Of a stretch of DNA of 64,000 bases, positions 21,976-33,039 are shown in pieces. Location: positions 318,808 through 382,807 of the forward strand of contig MU277671.1 in assembly GCA_022385805.1 (NCBI GenBank). The letters are read 5' to 3'. The translations under genes were made by a program, and so were the position numbers. The first letter of the stretch is position 1, and every line of letters starts with the position of its first letter. Under the pieces are notes generated by a model that did not search any database, was not told the origin of the DNA, and saw only the letters and a list, made by a program, of their open reading frames with translations. The stretch comes from Pilatotrama ljubarskyi (Eukaryota; Basidiomycota; Agaricomycetes; Polyporales; Polyporaceae).

Positions 21976-23549
21976 ATGACCACCGTCACCCTCAAGCGCA
22001 CCGGCGACAAGGTGAGCCCTTTGTACTCACCATTCGCTAACTTCAGCTCATGTCTCGCTGGACATCCTCAGATGCCTCTTGTAGGGTAAGGACTCCGTGA
22101 ACGCATCTGTACCCCTCCAGACCTGACCTCTTGCACCTTGCACTCCCAGCTTCGGTCTCTGGAAGGTGAGCTTAGAATTTCCTGCTCGGGGAATGCATGA
22201 AACTAACCGTCATGCTGTAGGTCACAAAGGAGACTTGCGCCGACGTACGTTCATATCAAGAGTCAGCAGATGGAGCGGAACGCATGCTAATGCGTTCGAT
22301 GTAGACCGTCTATAACGCGATTAAGGAGGGTTACCGCCTCTTTGATGGCGCTTCTGACTACGGCAACGAGAAGGAGGCCGGCGAGGGTCTTGCGCGTGCT
22401 ATCAAGGATGGTCTCGTGAAGCGCGAGGATGTCTGTGAGTGTACAACTCTATATTGCTCGGTACACATCACTGACATCGAGGAAAGGGATCACGTCCAAG
22501 GTGTGATGAAACTCACTCTGATTGGTTAACGGACACTGATAGCATGGGAAACCAGCTCTGGAACACTAACCACGCAAAGGAGCACGTAAGCGCGCCGTTC
22601 ATCGGGCTACCGAATCCCGCAGGCGATACTGATCTGTTGGACCATAGGTTGAGGAGGCCTGCAAGTACTCTCTCTCGCTCTGGGGTCTCGACTACTTCGA
22701 TCTCTACCTTGTCCACTTCCCCATCTCGCTCGAGTACATTCCTCCCAACGTCAAGTTCCCCCCTGAGTGGTGGGGCCTTGATGGCAAGATCCACCCTGGT
22801 GAGTATGAACCCTCTTCCAGATATTATACGCGTCCTGACCCCCGTTTAGTTAAGGTCCCGTTCCAGGAGACCTGGACCGAGATGGAGAAGCTCGCCGACA
22901 AGGGCTTGGCGAAGAACATTGGTCTGAGGTGCGTCGCCCATGCCTCCACGCTATCCTCGAGACTCATAGCGCTCTGCAGCAATGCCCAGGGCGCGCTCAT
23001 TTACGACGTGCACCGTTATGCCCGCATCGAGCCCCAGGTTCTGCAGGTTGAGATTCACCCCTACCTCACCCAAGAGGCCCTCATCAAGTACTGCAAGCTT
23101 CTTGGCATCGCCATCACGGCCTATTCGTCCTTCGGTCCCCAGAGCTACGTCGAGCTCGGCGCGCACAAGGGCGCGACGAGCCTGCTTGAGCACGACGTAG
23201 TCGGGAAGATCGCCGCTAAGAACCAAAAGAGTGAGACTTATTGATAGACAGCCTCGGCGGGGATCTAACTCGTTTGCAGCCCCCGCGCAGGTTCTCCTCC
23301 GCTGGGCTCTTCAGCAGGGTCTGGCTGTGATCCCGAAGTCGAACAACCATCAGCGTCTCGTCCAGAACCTGGCTTGCACCTCGTTTGAGCTGTCTGCTGA
23401 AGACATGCAGGCGATAAGCTCGCTGAACATCAACCTCCGCGTGAGTAATTTCGTCTGACGGTCTCAAAGAGAGTGGCTAGACTAACTGGATGATTGCGCA
23501 GCTCAACGACCCGGTTGATCTCGAGCCTAGCCTGGCGATCTTCGCTTGA
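21976..23549 (+). CDS. NAD(P)H-dependent D-xylose reductase (aldo-keto reductase)
   Basis: Cytosolic aldo-keto reductase reducing D-xylose to xylitol, the first step of pentose use. Twelve exons: 21976-22011, 22072-22085, 22150-22165, 22221-22244, 22305-22434, 22487-22500, 22556-22585, 22648-22798, 22850-22928, 22980-23230, 23280-23440, 23502-23549. They give 317 residues, close to the usual 320. The catalytic tetrad is visible: Asp44, Tyr49 ([10 protein letters not shown]), Lys78 (ITSKLWNTNH) and His111 (YLVHFP). [10 protein letters not shown] is the cofactor-binding loop with the Lys and Arg expected for NADPH use. [12 protein letters not shown] and the tail [15 protein letters not shown] are typical of fungal xylose reductases. 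Five exons are 30 nt or shorter. Confidence 0.92.
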
Positions 23550-23967
23550 GCGAATTTTGAGTCGTTGGGAGTCACCCAGTGTCAGTGAAGAATTGTGTGA
23601 TATCGCAGTCATGTGTAGGATAGTTGAATGCCGAGAGTCAACGTGTGCCATCCGCGCTGCGCCTGACGGCACAAGTTGTTGGGTCTAAATTCGTAAGGCC
23701 GACGGCATGGATCTTGCCCTTTGCGCAGCTGTGGCTCGTCGCGGGAGGTGAGTCGAAGCGACGAGAGTGTCGGGCCCGGCGGGACGGAGGTGATCGAGTT
23801 GCGCAATGCGGTGCCGAGGTACGCGACGGGTACGCGCAGTGGGCGTCTATGCGCCCCGGATTCTCGATCGCGCACTGCGCAGCGGAGTTCGAACTGACTA
23901 GACACCACTCTCCAAGGCAGTATATAAGGAACGGCTCAGATCCCACCGCCCCCCCACCAATCTCGCC
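23550..23967. other. intergenic with promoter of the PB1 gene
   Basis: This holds the xylose reductase 3' UTR and the upstream region of the PB1 gene. Apart from the TATA element near 23921, nothing specific was seen. Confidence 0.5.
23921..23929 (+). promoter_or_regulatory. TATA box of the PB1 gene
   Basis: TATATAAGG lies about 40 bases before the ATG at 23968, inside otherwise GC-rich DNA. The spacing implies a very short 5' UTR. Confidence 0.65.
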
Positions 23968-26653
23968 ATGTCTCCCATCCAGTTCAAGTTCACCAAGCCT
24001 CCTGATGGTCTTGTGCGCCGCGTCACCTTCCAGGACAGGCCGTCTTGGAACGAGCTCGCCGCGAAGATCGAATCCCTGTACAATATTCCTGTTCAAAGTA
24101 TCGGAGTCTCGTATGTCGATACCGACGGCGACGAAGTCACTCTCAGCTCCGAAGAGGAACTTCAGGACTTCTATCAGTCCGCTGCGATGCAGAGGAAGGA
24201 CAGAGAGCCTCTCATCCTCGTCAAGTTCACGGTACGCGACCTCGATGCACTCCGCAGCGATAAGCCGCTCCCTGAGACCCCGCGGACGACGTCCGATCTG
24301 AACTACCGCAACACCTTCGGGCGCTCTGTTCCTGTCCTCTTCGAGATGGAAGTAGACGACGGCTGGCAGCCTATCCCGAGCGGTCTTGCTGGTCTTTTCG
24401 CCGGCCCCGTGCCCCCCGCTCCTGCAGACAGTCCGCACGCATTCGTCGAGGTGCTCGACAGCGACGCCGACATCTCTCAGTCGCAGGATAAGGATAAGGC
24501 CCGCACGTCCACATTCACGGAGTCTAGCCTTCCTGAGATCAATCCTTCCCCCACCACCGACAAGGGCAAGGGTAGAGCTCGGACGGAGGATTTCCAGTCT
24601 GACTCCGATACCATCTCGTCCAACCGGTCTGTCGTCGGCGAGGAGACTGGATCAAAGCATCCCATCCACGTCTTCAATGTCAACCGCCGCAAGTCTGACG
24701 ACATCTTCGGAGTGACCAGGTCTCGTAGTCGAAGTGGTACCGCGACAGCCCCGAGGACGCCTCCGCCGAAGTCCAAGACGCCCACCGGGGCTGCTAATCA
24801 ACCCGCCAGTGGCGCCCCCGACGACCCGCCTCTCCCTGACCTTGAGAACATGTCGAGTCCCCCCACCAACATTGCACACGACGTCGCGAATTTGTTCAGT
24901 ACTCTGTCCAATATCCTTGCGTCTCACCCCGAACTTTCCGAAGGTATCCGTAACATCGTCCGCAACGCTTCCAACGGTACGTACTGGCAGGCTCACCGCG
25001 ACTCCGTTGTTAGGGCGGCCGAGGAAATGCGTCGCAGCGCCCTCGTGAGCGCCGAAGAGCTGCGGCAGGCCGCTACTGACAGCAGACGCTCTGCGGAAGA
25101 GGCCGCCGGTCGTCGTGTGGCGGACGCCTTGGGCAACGTCATTCGTGTCATCGCAGACATCACAGGTAATCCCGCTGCAGGTGCCCATGCTCGTGGCGCC
25201 GCCGGTGCTGGCAACGACCCCGCAACGTCTACTCCCATCGCCGAACGCGATCCGTCTGGTGCCCACAGCCGTTGGAACGATCCCTGGCTGTCAGGCTTCG
25301 GTGCTCACCGTGGCCGAGGCGCATTCGGCGGTCGTGGCCGTGGCGGACACGCTCATATGCGCGGCCGCCACGGGTCTGTCGGATCCTGGGGTACCTTCGG
25401 CTCGCGCTGGGGTGAGTGGGGTGACATGGGGCCGCGTGGTCAACATCCGTTCGCTCGCTTCCCGCCCCCTCCTGGACCGCCTCCGGCTCACAACCGTCCT
25501 GAGCGTGCTGCTGGGCCTCCGCCGCCCCCTGGTCCACCTCCTGCCGGTGTACCTCCTCCACCGCCGCCTCCTCACCACGGTCCGCATGGTATTGCTGGGA
25601 TATTCGACCCTCCTGCTGACAGTCCTGTTCAAGGGCCCCCTCCACATCATCATCATCACCATCCGCCCCACGGCCATGGTCACTTCGGGCCGCCGCCTTT
25701 CGGCCGCCATCACCACATGCATTCCGAAGGCGAATGGAGCGGCAGAGACCCGTTCTCCATGCGCTCGCCTCCCTTTGGCTGGCCCCATCACATCCCTCCC
25801 GTCGACGCCGACTGGGCTGACACCGTCCCATCTCTTCCCCCGCCTCCGCCTCCGCCTCCTCCCCCAGCCCCTACAGCGAATGCGAATATGCAGGCGGCCG
25901 AAGTTACCATGTACGGCGCGTCGCCAGTGGAATCGCCTGACGCCGCTAAGAAGGCGCTCCAGGATGCGAAGGAGCGTTACCTCGCTGAGAAGGAGCGCTA
26001 CCGCCGCATCAGGGAGGAACGCAAGAAGCGGCGCATGAACGTCTCGACGGACAGGTACGTGTGCATGACGCGTGGATTCTCTCGTAGGAACATGCGTGCT
26101 GACCTCCGCTTCAGCGAGATGAGGGACGTGCAGGACAGCCCGGTTAGCGTGAATAACGTTCCGGAGCCGTCGGTGCGCCCAGCAGCAGCGGAGCCGTCCA
26201 CTATGCAGCGCCGCACCACTATCGACGGCGAGGCGCAAATCATCAGCAATGCGCGGGGCCCCTTCCCCCAGCTGGAGCTCTACAGCGTTCCCCGTCGGTC
26301 GCACACGATACACGGCACGGGCCACGCTCGAGATGCTTCTTTCAGTACGGATGCCAACTCTGCTGCTATAGCGCGCGCCGTAGACTCTATCACCAGGCGC
26401 CTCAACGATGTACGTGTCCCTCGTCCTCACCATCCAGTTCACCGTTTACTGATGCGCTTTGCTCCAGATGGGGTTCACTCTTTCTCAGTATCCCGCTTTG
26501 TCCTCGAAGGTCGAGGCTCGCGTTTCCCGTTCTGGTGAGGTGAGCCAGGAGCGCGAGGACAACATCGTCGGCGAAATCGTCGAGGAGCTCGTTCAGACCT
26601 CACCGCGTCCCCAGGAGGCTCAACCCTCTGGCTCTGGCTCTAGGGCGACGTGA
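23968..26653 (+). CDS. PB1-domain protein with Pro/His/Gly-rich disordered region
   Basis: Three exons (23968-26054, 26115-26409, 26468-26653) encode 855 residues. An N-terminal PB1 domain (about 1-90) has the basic start IQFKFTKPPDGLVRRVTFQD and the acidic OPCA-like segment SYVDTDGDEVTLSSEEELQD, so it could pair with other PB1 domains. Next come Ser-rich acidic linkers and an amphipathic helical part (LFSTLSNILASHPELSEGIR, then AAEEMRRSALVSAEELRQAA). A long Gly/Arg and Pro/His-rich tract follows (polyproline runs, HHHHHH, PHGHGHFG). A basic coiled coil (KKALQDAKERYLAEKERYRR) precedes a C-terminal tail. I see no ZZ finger or UBA domain, so it is not a simple p62/NBR1 homologue, though the PB1 plus disordered layout suggests a scaffold. 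The first intron is 60 nt and in frame. Confidence 0.82.
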
Positions 26654-29185
26654 GGCTATCTCGGGTCGATCCCATAAGAGGTGTAAGATGTGCGATAGGA
26701 GGGTATGCTTATGAGTTCTCGTTATCGGACGGTGATGCTTGTTGTACGATGCTGCGTTGCTGAAGCTCGCGAGAGTTCGGTACGATACTTGTGTGTTTCT
26801 TCCCTGTAACAACCCTCTTGAAAACCCACAAAACTCCTGCTTCCCTTCGTTGTCTAAGGTAGGTCCTTCGTAACCACAAAATCGGTTTGCGCTGTCGTCA
26901 ACTTCGTATAATATATCGGTCTCGTATCGTTCGTTTTATCGAGTGTGGCTGTGTGTGGTCGTCAAAACAAGTCAGCGTAAGCCCAGAACGCGACGGAAAG
27001 TATGTGACGAGGTAGCATTCTTCAAGCTCATATCCTCGAGCTGATAACATGAGGTACCAGCAGGGGGGCGTCATGACCATCAGCAACGCCTTGCAGATGC
27101 CAGGATGCCGAAGACGCAGTGTGCCACTCCCAGCTCCTTGCCTCATCAAGATCTGTCGCACGATCACGAAGCGCATGTGCTAGGTGAACGCGTCGGATAG
27201 GACTTAGGCTACCTGTTGGAATGCCGGTGAAGACTTCAAGTGCGCGTGGTTACGGTAGTAGAATTATCAGGGACGGATTGAAGCACCCCCGCTGACACCG
27301 TACGGCTCCCTGGACGTGAAGTCGGTCTGGAGGGCGTGTCGACGATACCTGCAGGAACCTTGTGGTCAGCTCCATACTCAGAATGATCTAAGGAGTGACC
27401 GACCCAATGCACCAGATCTGACGGGGCGGGAGTGTACTACATAGCTTAGTACTGTAGGTCCTGGCGTAAGCAAACCGAGTCTATACATGCCCTACGCACT
27501 AGCCGTTTTGCTGCAGACGATTCATGGCGACAGGGAGATGTAATGGCACTCAGGAGACCACTTCGAGTGTGTTTGGGAGATGCTAGCTGAGCAACGACCG
27601 CACGCGGTGGATAGTAGCGTCACGCAATCCTGGACGCAAAGCGGACGGGCGCTTACAATACTGGGGTTGTGCCACTCAGATTGACATCGCCCTCGCGAAT
27701 CTTCAGCTCATGCATGAAAGGCACGCATAGATTCCCTCTTCACACCTAGAAGAGTCTGTGATCTCTGGACGAAGGTATTGAGCGCTAGCGTGATCTTATG
27801 AAGGGGTCCGCGCGCAAGTTGTCGGTCATCCGTCGGCGGCTGACACCGTGCAGAGTATCGAAGGCCGCGCTCGGACAACCCAGCGTGTTCATATCGATGC
27901 GGGTTGCACCTGGCCCCTCAGCATACTGGTATAAAGAGGATTCCCATAGCGGCAATAATCCTGCACACTCCTACTACTGTAGCGCTCACAGTAAGTCAAG
28001 CATTCGAGAATCATATGCTGATCGTTCAAAGCTGTAGACTCACTAGGGCCAGGCGCTACCGCTCAAACAAATGCATCGCGGAAGCAAGTCGTGCTGCTCC
28101 CTCCCACGCGATTCCGGCGCACGAGTGTCAGAAGAGTACGCAACGTGGTGAGCGCGGCACGGAGATTTTGCCCTCGTTTCCAGCACGCCGGACGGCTGCG
28201 GGTGCCACTCGGATAGGATGTGAGCGCGAACAGCCTGTGAGCACGAGGGATAGTCGTGATGTCCTCTCGCTTTCCGGTCCCAGGTCGCCTTAATAGCACG
28301 CCCATGACGGATCTCTTGACACCGTTCCGGCATAGGCGTGAGTCGACGCTGGCAAATTCCGCTTGCTTTGTCGCTCTGTTCCAGGGGCGGCCGTGTCCGA
28401 CCTGAATACGGTCCTGCGCTAGATGTGAGTAAGATTGATCATCCTCGGAGCGTGCCAGCTGAACAAATTGCGTCGCAGATGATACGCTCCCCTGTGTTCC
28501 GCCGACGCCGGCCAACAAATGGGCGCGGGAGCGTTTCCTGGACTGTATGTCAGTATAAAAGTGCCATAAAACGAGCGGTTGGAATCTTTCACCTCCTGCT
28601 GCGAAAGCACGATAAAGGAGCGATCTCTTCAGTCGCCCAAAAGCGTCTGTCGTGCACGTCGCCTATTGTCCGCATTTCTAGGAAAGCCCCGCCGATGCAA
28701 CGTGGGCTCCTCCGATAACTCGACCTCATTGCGCCCGACACGGGCAACGGTGCTCCCTCCACGCACTGGAGGCATTCTCGGTGAGTTTGACGGTTGTGGC
28801 AGGGTGTGAAAAGGCTGCTGCAGGCGAGGAGAGCTAACGCTGAAATGGCAGGACACCCACACAGCCAAACAAGAGTATTTGGTAAGTTGCCCATATACCC
28901 TGGCGTTTTTCCCGCGCCTCTACTCATCGATTTCCGCCATGCCACACGCAGCGAGTACAAGTCCATTGCTCTCCGAAGTACAAGGTCGTCAAGCTTGGAC
29001 TCCGCCCCTCATTGTCGCCCCTTCCCTCCCGGATACTTAACGCTCTCCATCTGCCCCGAAGGCTGCGATACCCGAACACGACCCCGCCTGGGAGAGAAGC
29101 AGAGCTCTCGAGACTTACGCGAAGGTGCGCCTCGCCCTCCCTCAGACGCGCCGAGCGCGCTGCTCACCGCAGTGGCCACTCGAAG
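26654..29185. other. 2.5-kb stretch with no supportable gene
   Basis: The left end is the PB1 3' UTR and the right end (from about 28900) is the promoter and leader of the next F-box gene. I scanned both strands for spliced coding blocks and found none. Open frames such as 27176-26898 on minus have no family features. It may be decayed sequence, a non-coding transcript or a lineage-specific gene I cannot see. Confidence 0.4.
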
Positions 29186-30922
29186 ATGGCCTTTCTTTCA
29201 CAGCTTCCCGTCTTCCACCTGCTCAACCAATCCCGCAATCCCATGGAGCAATGGGATTCAGACGAACTCATCAGAACTTATCTCAAGAACGGCCACGAGC
29301 CGCAGAAGCAGCCCGACCCAGAGCTCATACGGACGCGGCTCAAGATGTTCCGTGTGCGCATGTTCGAGCTCGAAAAGCTCCGTGCGCGCATCCTCCCCGC
29401 GACCAGCTACGAGTTCGACCGCGAGCTCGCGGCGGTCATGTACAAGCGCAAGCTCCTCCTCTGGATGTCCTTCCCCATCCGCGATCTCCCCGCCGAAATC
29501 CTCACCACCATCTTCCGCCTCGTCGTCTGGAGCTCGACGGGCGCGGATCAGGCAACGCAGCACCGCCTGTGGCTTACGTGGGTCTGCAAACGCTTCCGCG
29601 AGGTCGCGCTCGCCGATTCGACGCTCTGGAACTCAGTGTGGTTCCGCGACTCGGCGCCTTGGAAGCGTTCGCTCGCGTTCATCGAGCGCGCTGGTACGGC
29701 CCCTCTCGACATACGCATCAACGAGAAGGAGAGGCCGGAAGACCTCCCAGAACATCTCACCGCGAACTACCCCATCATCACCGTCGACCAGATCAACATC
29801 ATCCTCGACGTCCTCATCCCGAGAGTGCCACAGCTCCGGATACTCGTCGTCGTTCTGGAGGACATGGACGTTATCGAGACGTTCATGCGGCGCTTCTCGT
29901 CTGCTGGTCCGCCCGAGATTCTCGAGCGCTTCGAAATGCACCGAACTGGGGCGCCGTACCTGTGGCCCAGGGAGAAGAGTCAGGAAGCCGGTGCCGAATA
30001 CCCCCTCAGCGGTTACCCAACTCCGAAACTGCGCTGGCTTTCCCTGAACGGGCTCTCGATCGACTGGAACAGGCTCCCGCCAACGAACCTCAGGACGATC
30101 GACCTGCGCCGGATGTGTGTCCAGGCGTGCCCCACGCCGGACCGCTGGTCGGAGATGCTCGCGGCGTCTCCGGAGCTGTTCAAGCTCTCGCTCGACGCGG
30201 CTGGTCCTCAGTGGACGGCGCAGCGTCTGGAGAGCATCCGCGCGATCGACCTCCCGTGCCTGCGCGACCTGATCATCGGCGACATGAGCTGCCTGTACGC
30301 GCTGCAGATCCTCGCGCACATGAACGCGCCGCGGGTGATGAGCCTGGCGCTCATGACGCTTACCGGCCAGGACTACGGGCCGCTGATGGAGATGATGACG
30401 GGGCGATTCCCCGAGGTGCGGCTGCTCCAGATCCAGGGCATGGAGCTGAACAAGACGGACGTGAACGTGCGACGGGCGGTGAAGTGGTTCGAGTCGATGC
30501 CGCGCCTGAAGCTGTTCAAGTTCTCGCAGACGAAGCCGTACCTGCTCGAGGCGCTGCTCGCGGACCCGCGCGAGTACCGCACGCCGGACGAGATGGAAGT
30601 ACAGGTGGCGGACGGCCAGGAAGAGACGCGGCCGATCATCTGTCCCGAGCTCGAGGCGCTCTACTTCCAGCAGCAGGGGGACAAGGAGGTGTCGACGATC
30701 GTGAAGGGCCGGAAGGAGCTCGGGGTGCCGCTGAGGAGGGTGTACACGCCGAATACGAACCAGCCGAACGTGACGCCGGAGGAGATGGCGAGGATCCGCG
30801 AGCACGTCGGGCAGCTGTTCGTGATATACCACATGCTAGTCACCGAGGAGGAGGACGTCATTCACGAGGAGATGGCGAACTCGCTGGGACTCGCTGTGGC
30901 CTGGCGTCGGTATAAGAGGTAG
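29186..30922 (+). CDS. F-box protein, intronless
   Basis: Predicted SCF receptor of 578 residues in a single exon. I start it at MAFLSQLPVFHLLNQ; the frame is open 58 codons further up but those codons look non-coding. An N-terminal helical region (LIRTYLKNGHEPQ, then KMFRVRMFELEKLRARI) precedes an F-box at about residues 100-150 (IRDLPAEILTTIFRLVVW, then LTWVCKRFREVALADSTLW). Irregular leucine-rich repeats follow (LRILVVVLEDM, LRWLSLNGLSIDW, LRTIDLRRMCVQ, LFKLSLDAAGPQW). This matches the Agaricomycete family in which an F-box sits behind a short coiled coil. Codon use is extremely GC3-rich, which creates long shadow frames in other registers. Target unknown. Confidence 0.82.
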   Translation: MAFLSQLPVFHLLNQSRNPMEQWDSDELIRTYLKNGHEPQKQPDPELIRTRLKMFRVRMFELEKLRARILPATSYEFDRELAAVMYKRKLLLWMSFPIRDLPAEILTTIFRLVVWSSTGADQATQHRLWLTWVCKRFREVALADSTLWNSVWFRDSAPWKRSLAFIERAGTAPLDIRINEKERPEDLPEHLTANYPIITVDQINIILDVLIPRVPQLRILVVVLEDMDVIETFMRRFSSAGPPEILERFEMHRTGAPYLWPREKSQEAGAEYPLSGYPTPKLRWLSLNGLSIDWNRLPPTNLRTIDLRRMCVQACPTPDRWSEMLAASPELFKLSLDAAGPQWTAQRLESIRAIDLPCLRDLIIGDMSCLYALQILAHMNAPRVMSLALMTLTGQDYGPLMEMMTGRFPEVRLLQIQGMELNKTDVNVRRAVKWFESMPRLKLFKFSQTKPYLLEALLADPREYRTPDEMEVQVADGQEETRPIICPELEALYFQQQGDKEVSTIVKGRKELGVPLRRVYTPNTNQPNVTPEEMARIREHVGQLFVIYHMLVTEEEDVIHEEMANSLGLAVAWRRYKR

Positions 30923-31441
30923 AGGGGGCATGAAGTGATGTCGCATCTAATAGTTGACGCTTGAGTACTTATTGCTTGTATATAGTGTAGCTGTATCGCT
31001 AACGAAGGCCTGCGTGCGTGTGCTACCATGTATCTACGCCTAATGAGCTACAATAGTATAACACGACTTTGCCTCCCGAGCGATGCAAAGGGATGCGTGT
31101 TTTTGTATCCGAGGACGATGTGCTGTTCTCTTGATGCAGACGCGACGCGACTGTTTGCATGCCAGAGGGGAACGCAAACAAAGGACCTGCCACATGCACG
31201 TGACGGAATCAAAGGAACGCGTGACGCGCGATGTTTGGCGCCGTATACGCGCGGGGGACGCGACGCGGTTCGACGTTCAACGGCCGATCGCGTCTACGCG
31301 CCTTCCCAACCACGGTCCTATTCCAACGTCCCCCGCGCATGGCCAGTCTCTCGTAGTATCCACCATCTTCCCCCTCAAGCCCAACGCCTCAAGCCCTCAA
31401 GCCTCCAAGACATCAAGACTGCAAGCAACGCCTCGAGCACC
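30923..31441. other. intergenic, promoter of homeobox gene 1
   Basis: The first 120 bases are AT-rich (AGTACTTATTGCTTG) and probably hold the F-box 3' end. The rest leads into the homeobox gene, with CT-rich sequence just before the start. No other gene was seen. Confidence 0.5.
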
Positions 31442-32399
31442 ATGATACCTCCTCGATCCCCCACCGTCTCCGCCTGTTCTGCCGACTCGATTATGACCGC
31501 GCCGCCGCAATTATCGTTTGGTCAACCGTCGACGCGCAAGCGGCTCGCACCCGCGCAGACGAGCGTGCTCGTGTCCGTCTTCGAAATGAAGACACACCCC
31601 TCACGAGAAGAGCGCGCGCTGCTCGCTGCAGAGCTCGGCATGTACGTTCCCTCCATGCCCAACTTCCGCGCCCGTACTCGTGCTGACAGCGATTGCTTTC
31701 AGGGAACTCAAGGCTGTCAACGCTTGGTTCCAAAACAAGCGGCGCACCTTGAAGAAGAACTGCGGGGGGTGCGGTTGGTCCAAGGGCTCGTTGCCGGAGA
31801 ACAAGCACGTCCGCCCCGCGAACGGACCGAAGACGTTCTCGCGTAGCGAGTCCCCCATCTCTCTCGAGCGCGTCGTCTCCTCGCACGAGCTGCCCTACAA
31901 GCCTAAACCTCTGCATGCACCGCGCGCCCCCGTCACCCCGCGGCGGAGGGTGACAGCGACGGAAGAGGTCAAGAAGTCGCGGGAGATCTGGGAGTACCTG
32001 CCGTCCTCCCCACCTACGCGTCCGTCGTCGCCCGGTCACGTCGACCCTGTTCTATCGCTGGGAGCGCGCGCGAAGAGGAGTCGTTCGTTGGAGTGGGCCT
32101 GCGCCAAAGCCCGGGTGGGACGCAAGGTGTCGAAGACCCGGCCTGCGAGATTGGAGGAGGACGAAGACGAGGACGTGCCCATGCTCGTCTTGAGCGGTAC
32201 ACCAAGAGAGGAGGGCTCGTTTGGCGACGCGGGGACCGACACGGAAGAGGAAGAGGAGGAGGCCATTACGCCCAACGTCAGCACCGAGCTCCTTCCCCCT
32301 CTGCTGGCCTCTCCTGAAGATGGCGGGAAGGCGCTGGGGAAGGACGTGGACATGGAGGCGGCCATGGCGCTGTTGCGGTTCATGGCGCCCAAGGCTTGA
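31442..32399 (+). CDS. homeobox transcription factor 1
   Basis: Nuclear DNA-binding regulator. Two exons (31442-31641 and 31703-32399) encode 298 residues. The homeodomain spans about residues 20-80: TRKRLAPAQTSVLVSVFEMK, then THPSREERALLAAELGM, then ELKAVNAWFQNKRRTLKKN, with the invariant WFQNKR of helix 3. The intron falls at a Met codon between helices 2 and 3. Downstream is a Pro/Ser-rich region, a motif SLEWACAKARVGRK, and an acidic run (EEDEDEDVPMLVL and EEEEEE) that could be an activation surface. The second homeobox gene shares the intron site and the LEWACA motif. The start could be this ATG or an in-frame Met 17 codons later; the former includes the first basic residues. Confidence 0.85.
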
Positions 32400-33039
32400 C
32401 CGGACTCGGGGATGGAAGGGGACGCGCACAAGTGTACGAACACCGGACTGGAACCTTCGGAGGGATTCTGTACTGTACGCTGAACGACGTAGACTCGCAT
32501 GTGGATTGCATCGTGCGACCGCGGGCGAGGTTCCGAGTATAGCTAGAGACGACGTAACGACTAGTACTATTTACGACGGTACATTATTCCTGGGGGTGCG
32601 GTGTTGCATGTTGTCTTGATACCGTCGCATACGGCATGAAACAAGCAGTATACCTCGAGGATAGTGTGCATACCATGCATGGGCGAGCATGTTCCAGTTG
32701 CGGCTGGCCGAGCTGGTCGGGACGCTGTGGAATGTTGGCCGCCGTCGCCAGTCTGACCTCGGCGACTGTCACCGGATGCCTTGGCACAGCCGCGCAGGCC
32801 AGAAATGCCCGGTCTAAAAACATAACTCACCGCCATGGTCCGCCATCTCCCTCCCCTCTCCCTCTCCCCCCTCTCCCCCCGTAAAGCCTCCGCTCACAGG
32901 CGCACCTCGCCCTGGGGAATCGTCGTATAACTCTGCCAGCAACGTCGTCAGCGATCCGCTCCTGCGACAAGTCTCTCCTTTGAACAGACTCTAGCCTACC
33001 CCGCACTCAGCGGCCTCTGAGCAGCTCACACCCGCTCCC
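32400..33039. other. intergenic between homeobox gene 1 and heparinase-like gene
   Basis: It contains a pyrimidine-rich run near 32850-32880 (repeated CCCTCTCC) typical of fungal core promoters before highly expressed genes. No coding block was recognised. Confidence 0.5.

Noticed and set aside
25291..26442. Antisense 383-codon frame over the PB1 gene
   Set aside because: Arg-rich shadow of the Pro/Gly-rich coding strand. The sense strand has a PB1 domain, a TATA box and clean introns.
28794..30047. Long plus-strand frame (417 codons) overlapping the F-box gene, and another (596 codons) at 29125-30915
   Set aside because: Composition is Ser/Arg- or Pro/Arg/Ala-rich, as expected when a GC3-biased gene is read in another frame. 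The F-box domain and LRRs are in the remaining frame.
29633..30832. Antisense 399-codon frame over the same F-box gene
   Set aside because: It is rich in Arg, His, Val and Leu from complementing GC3-biased codons. No family features.
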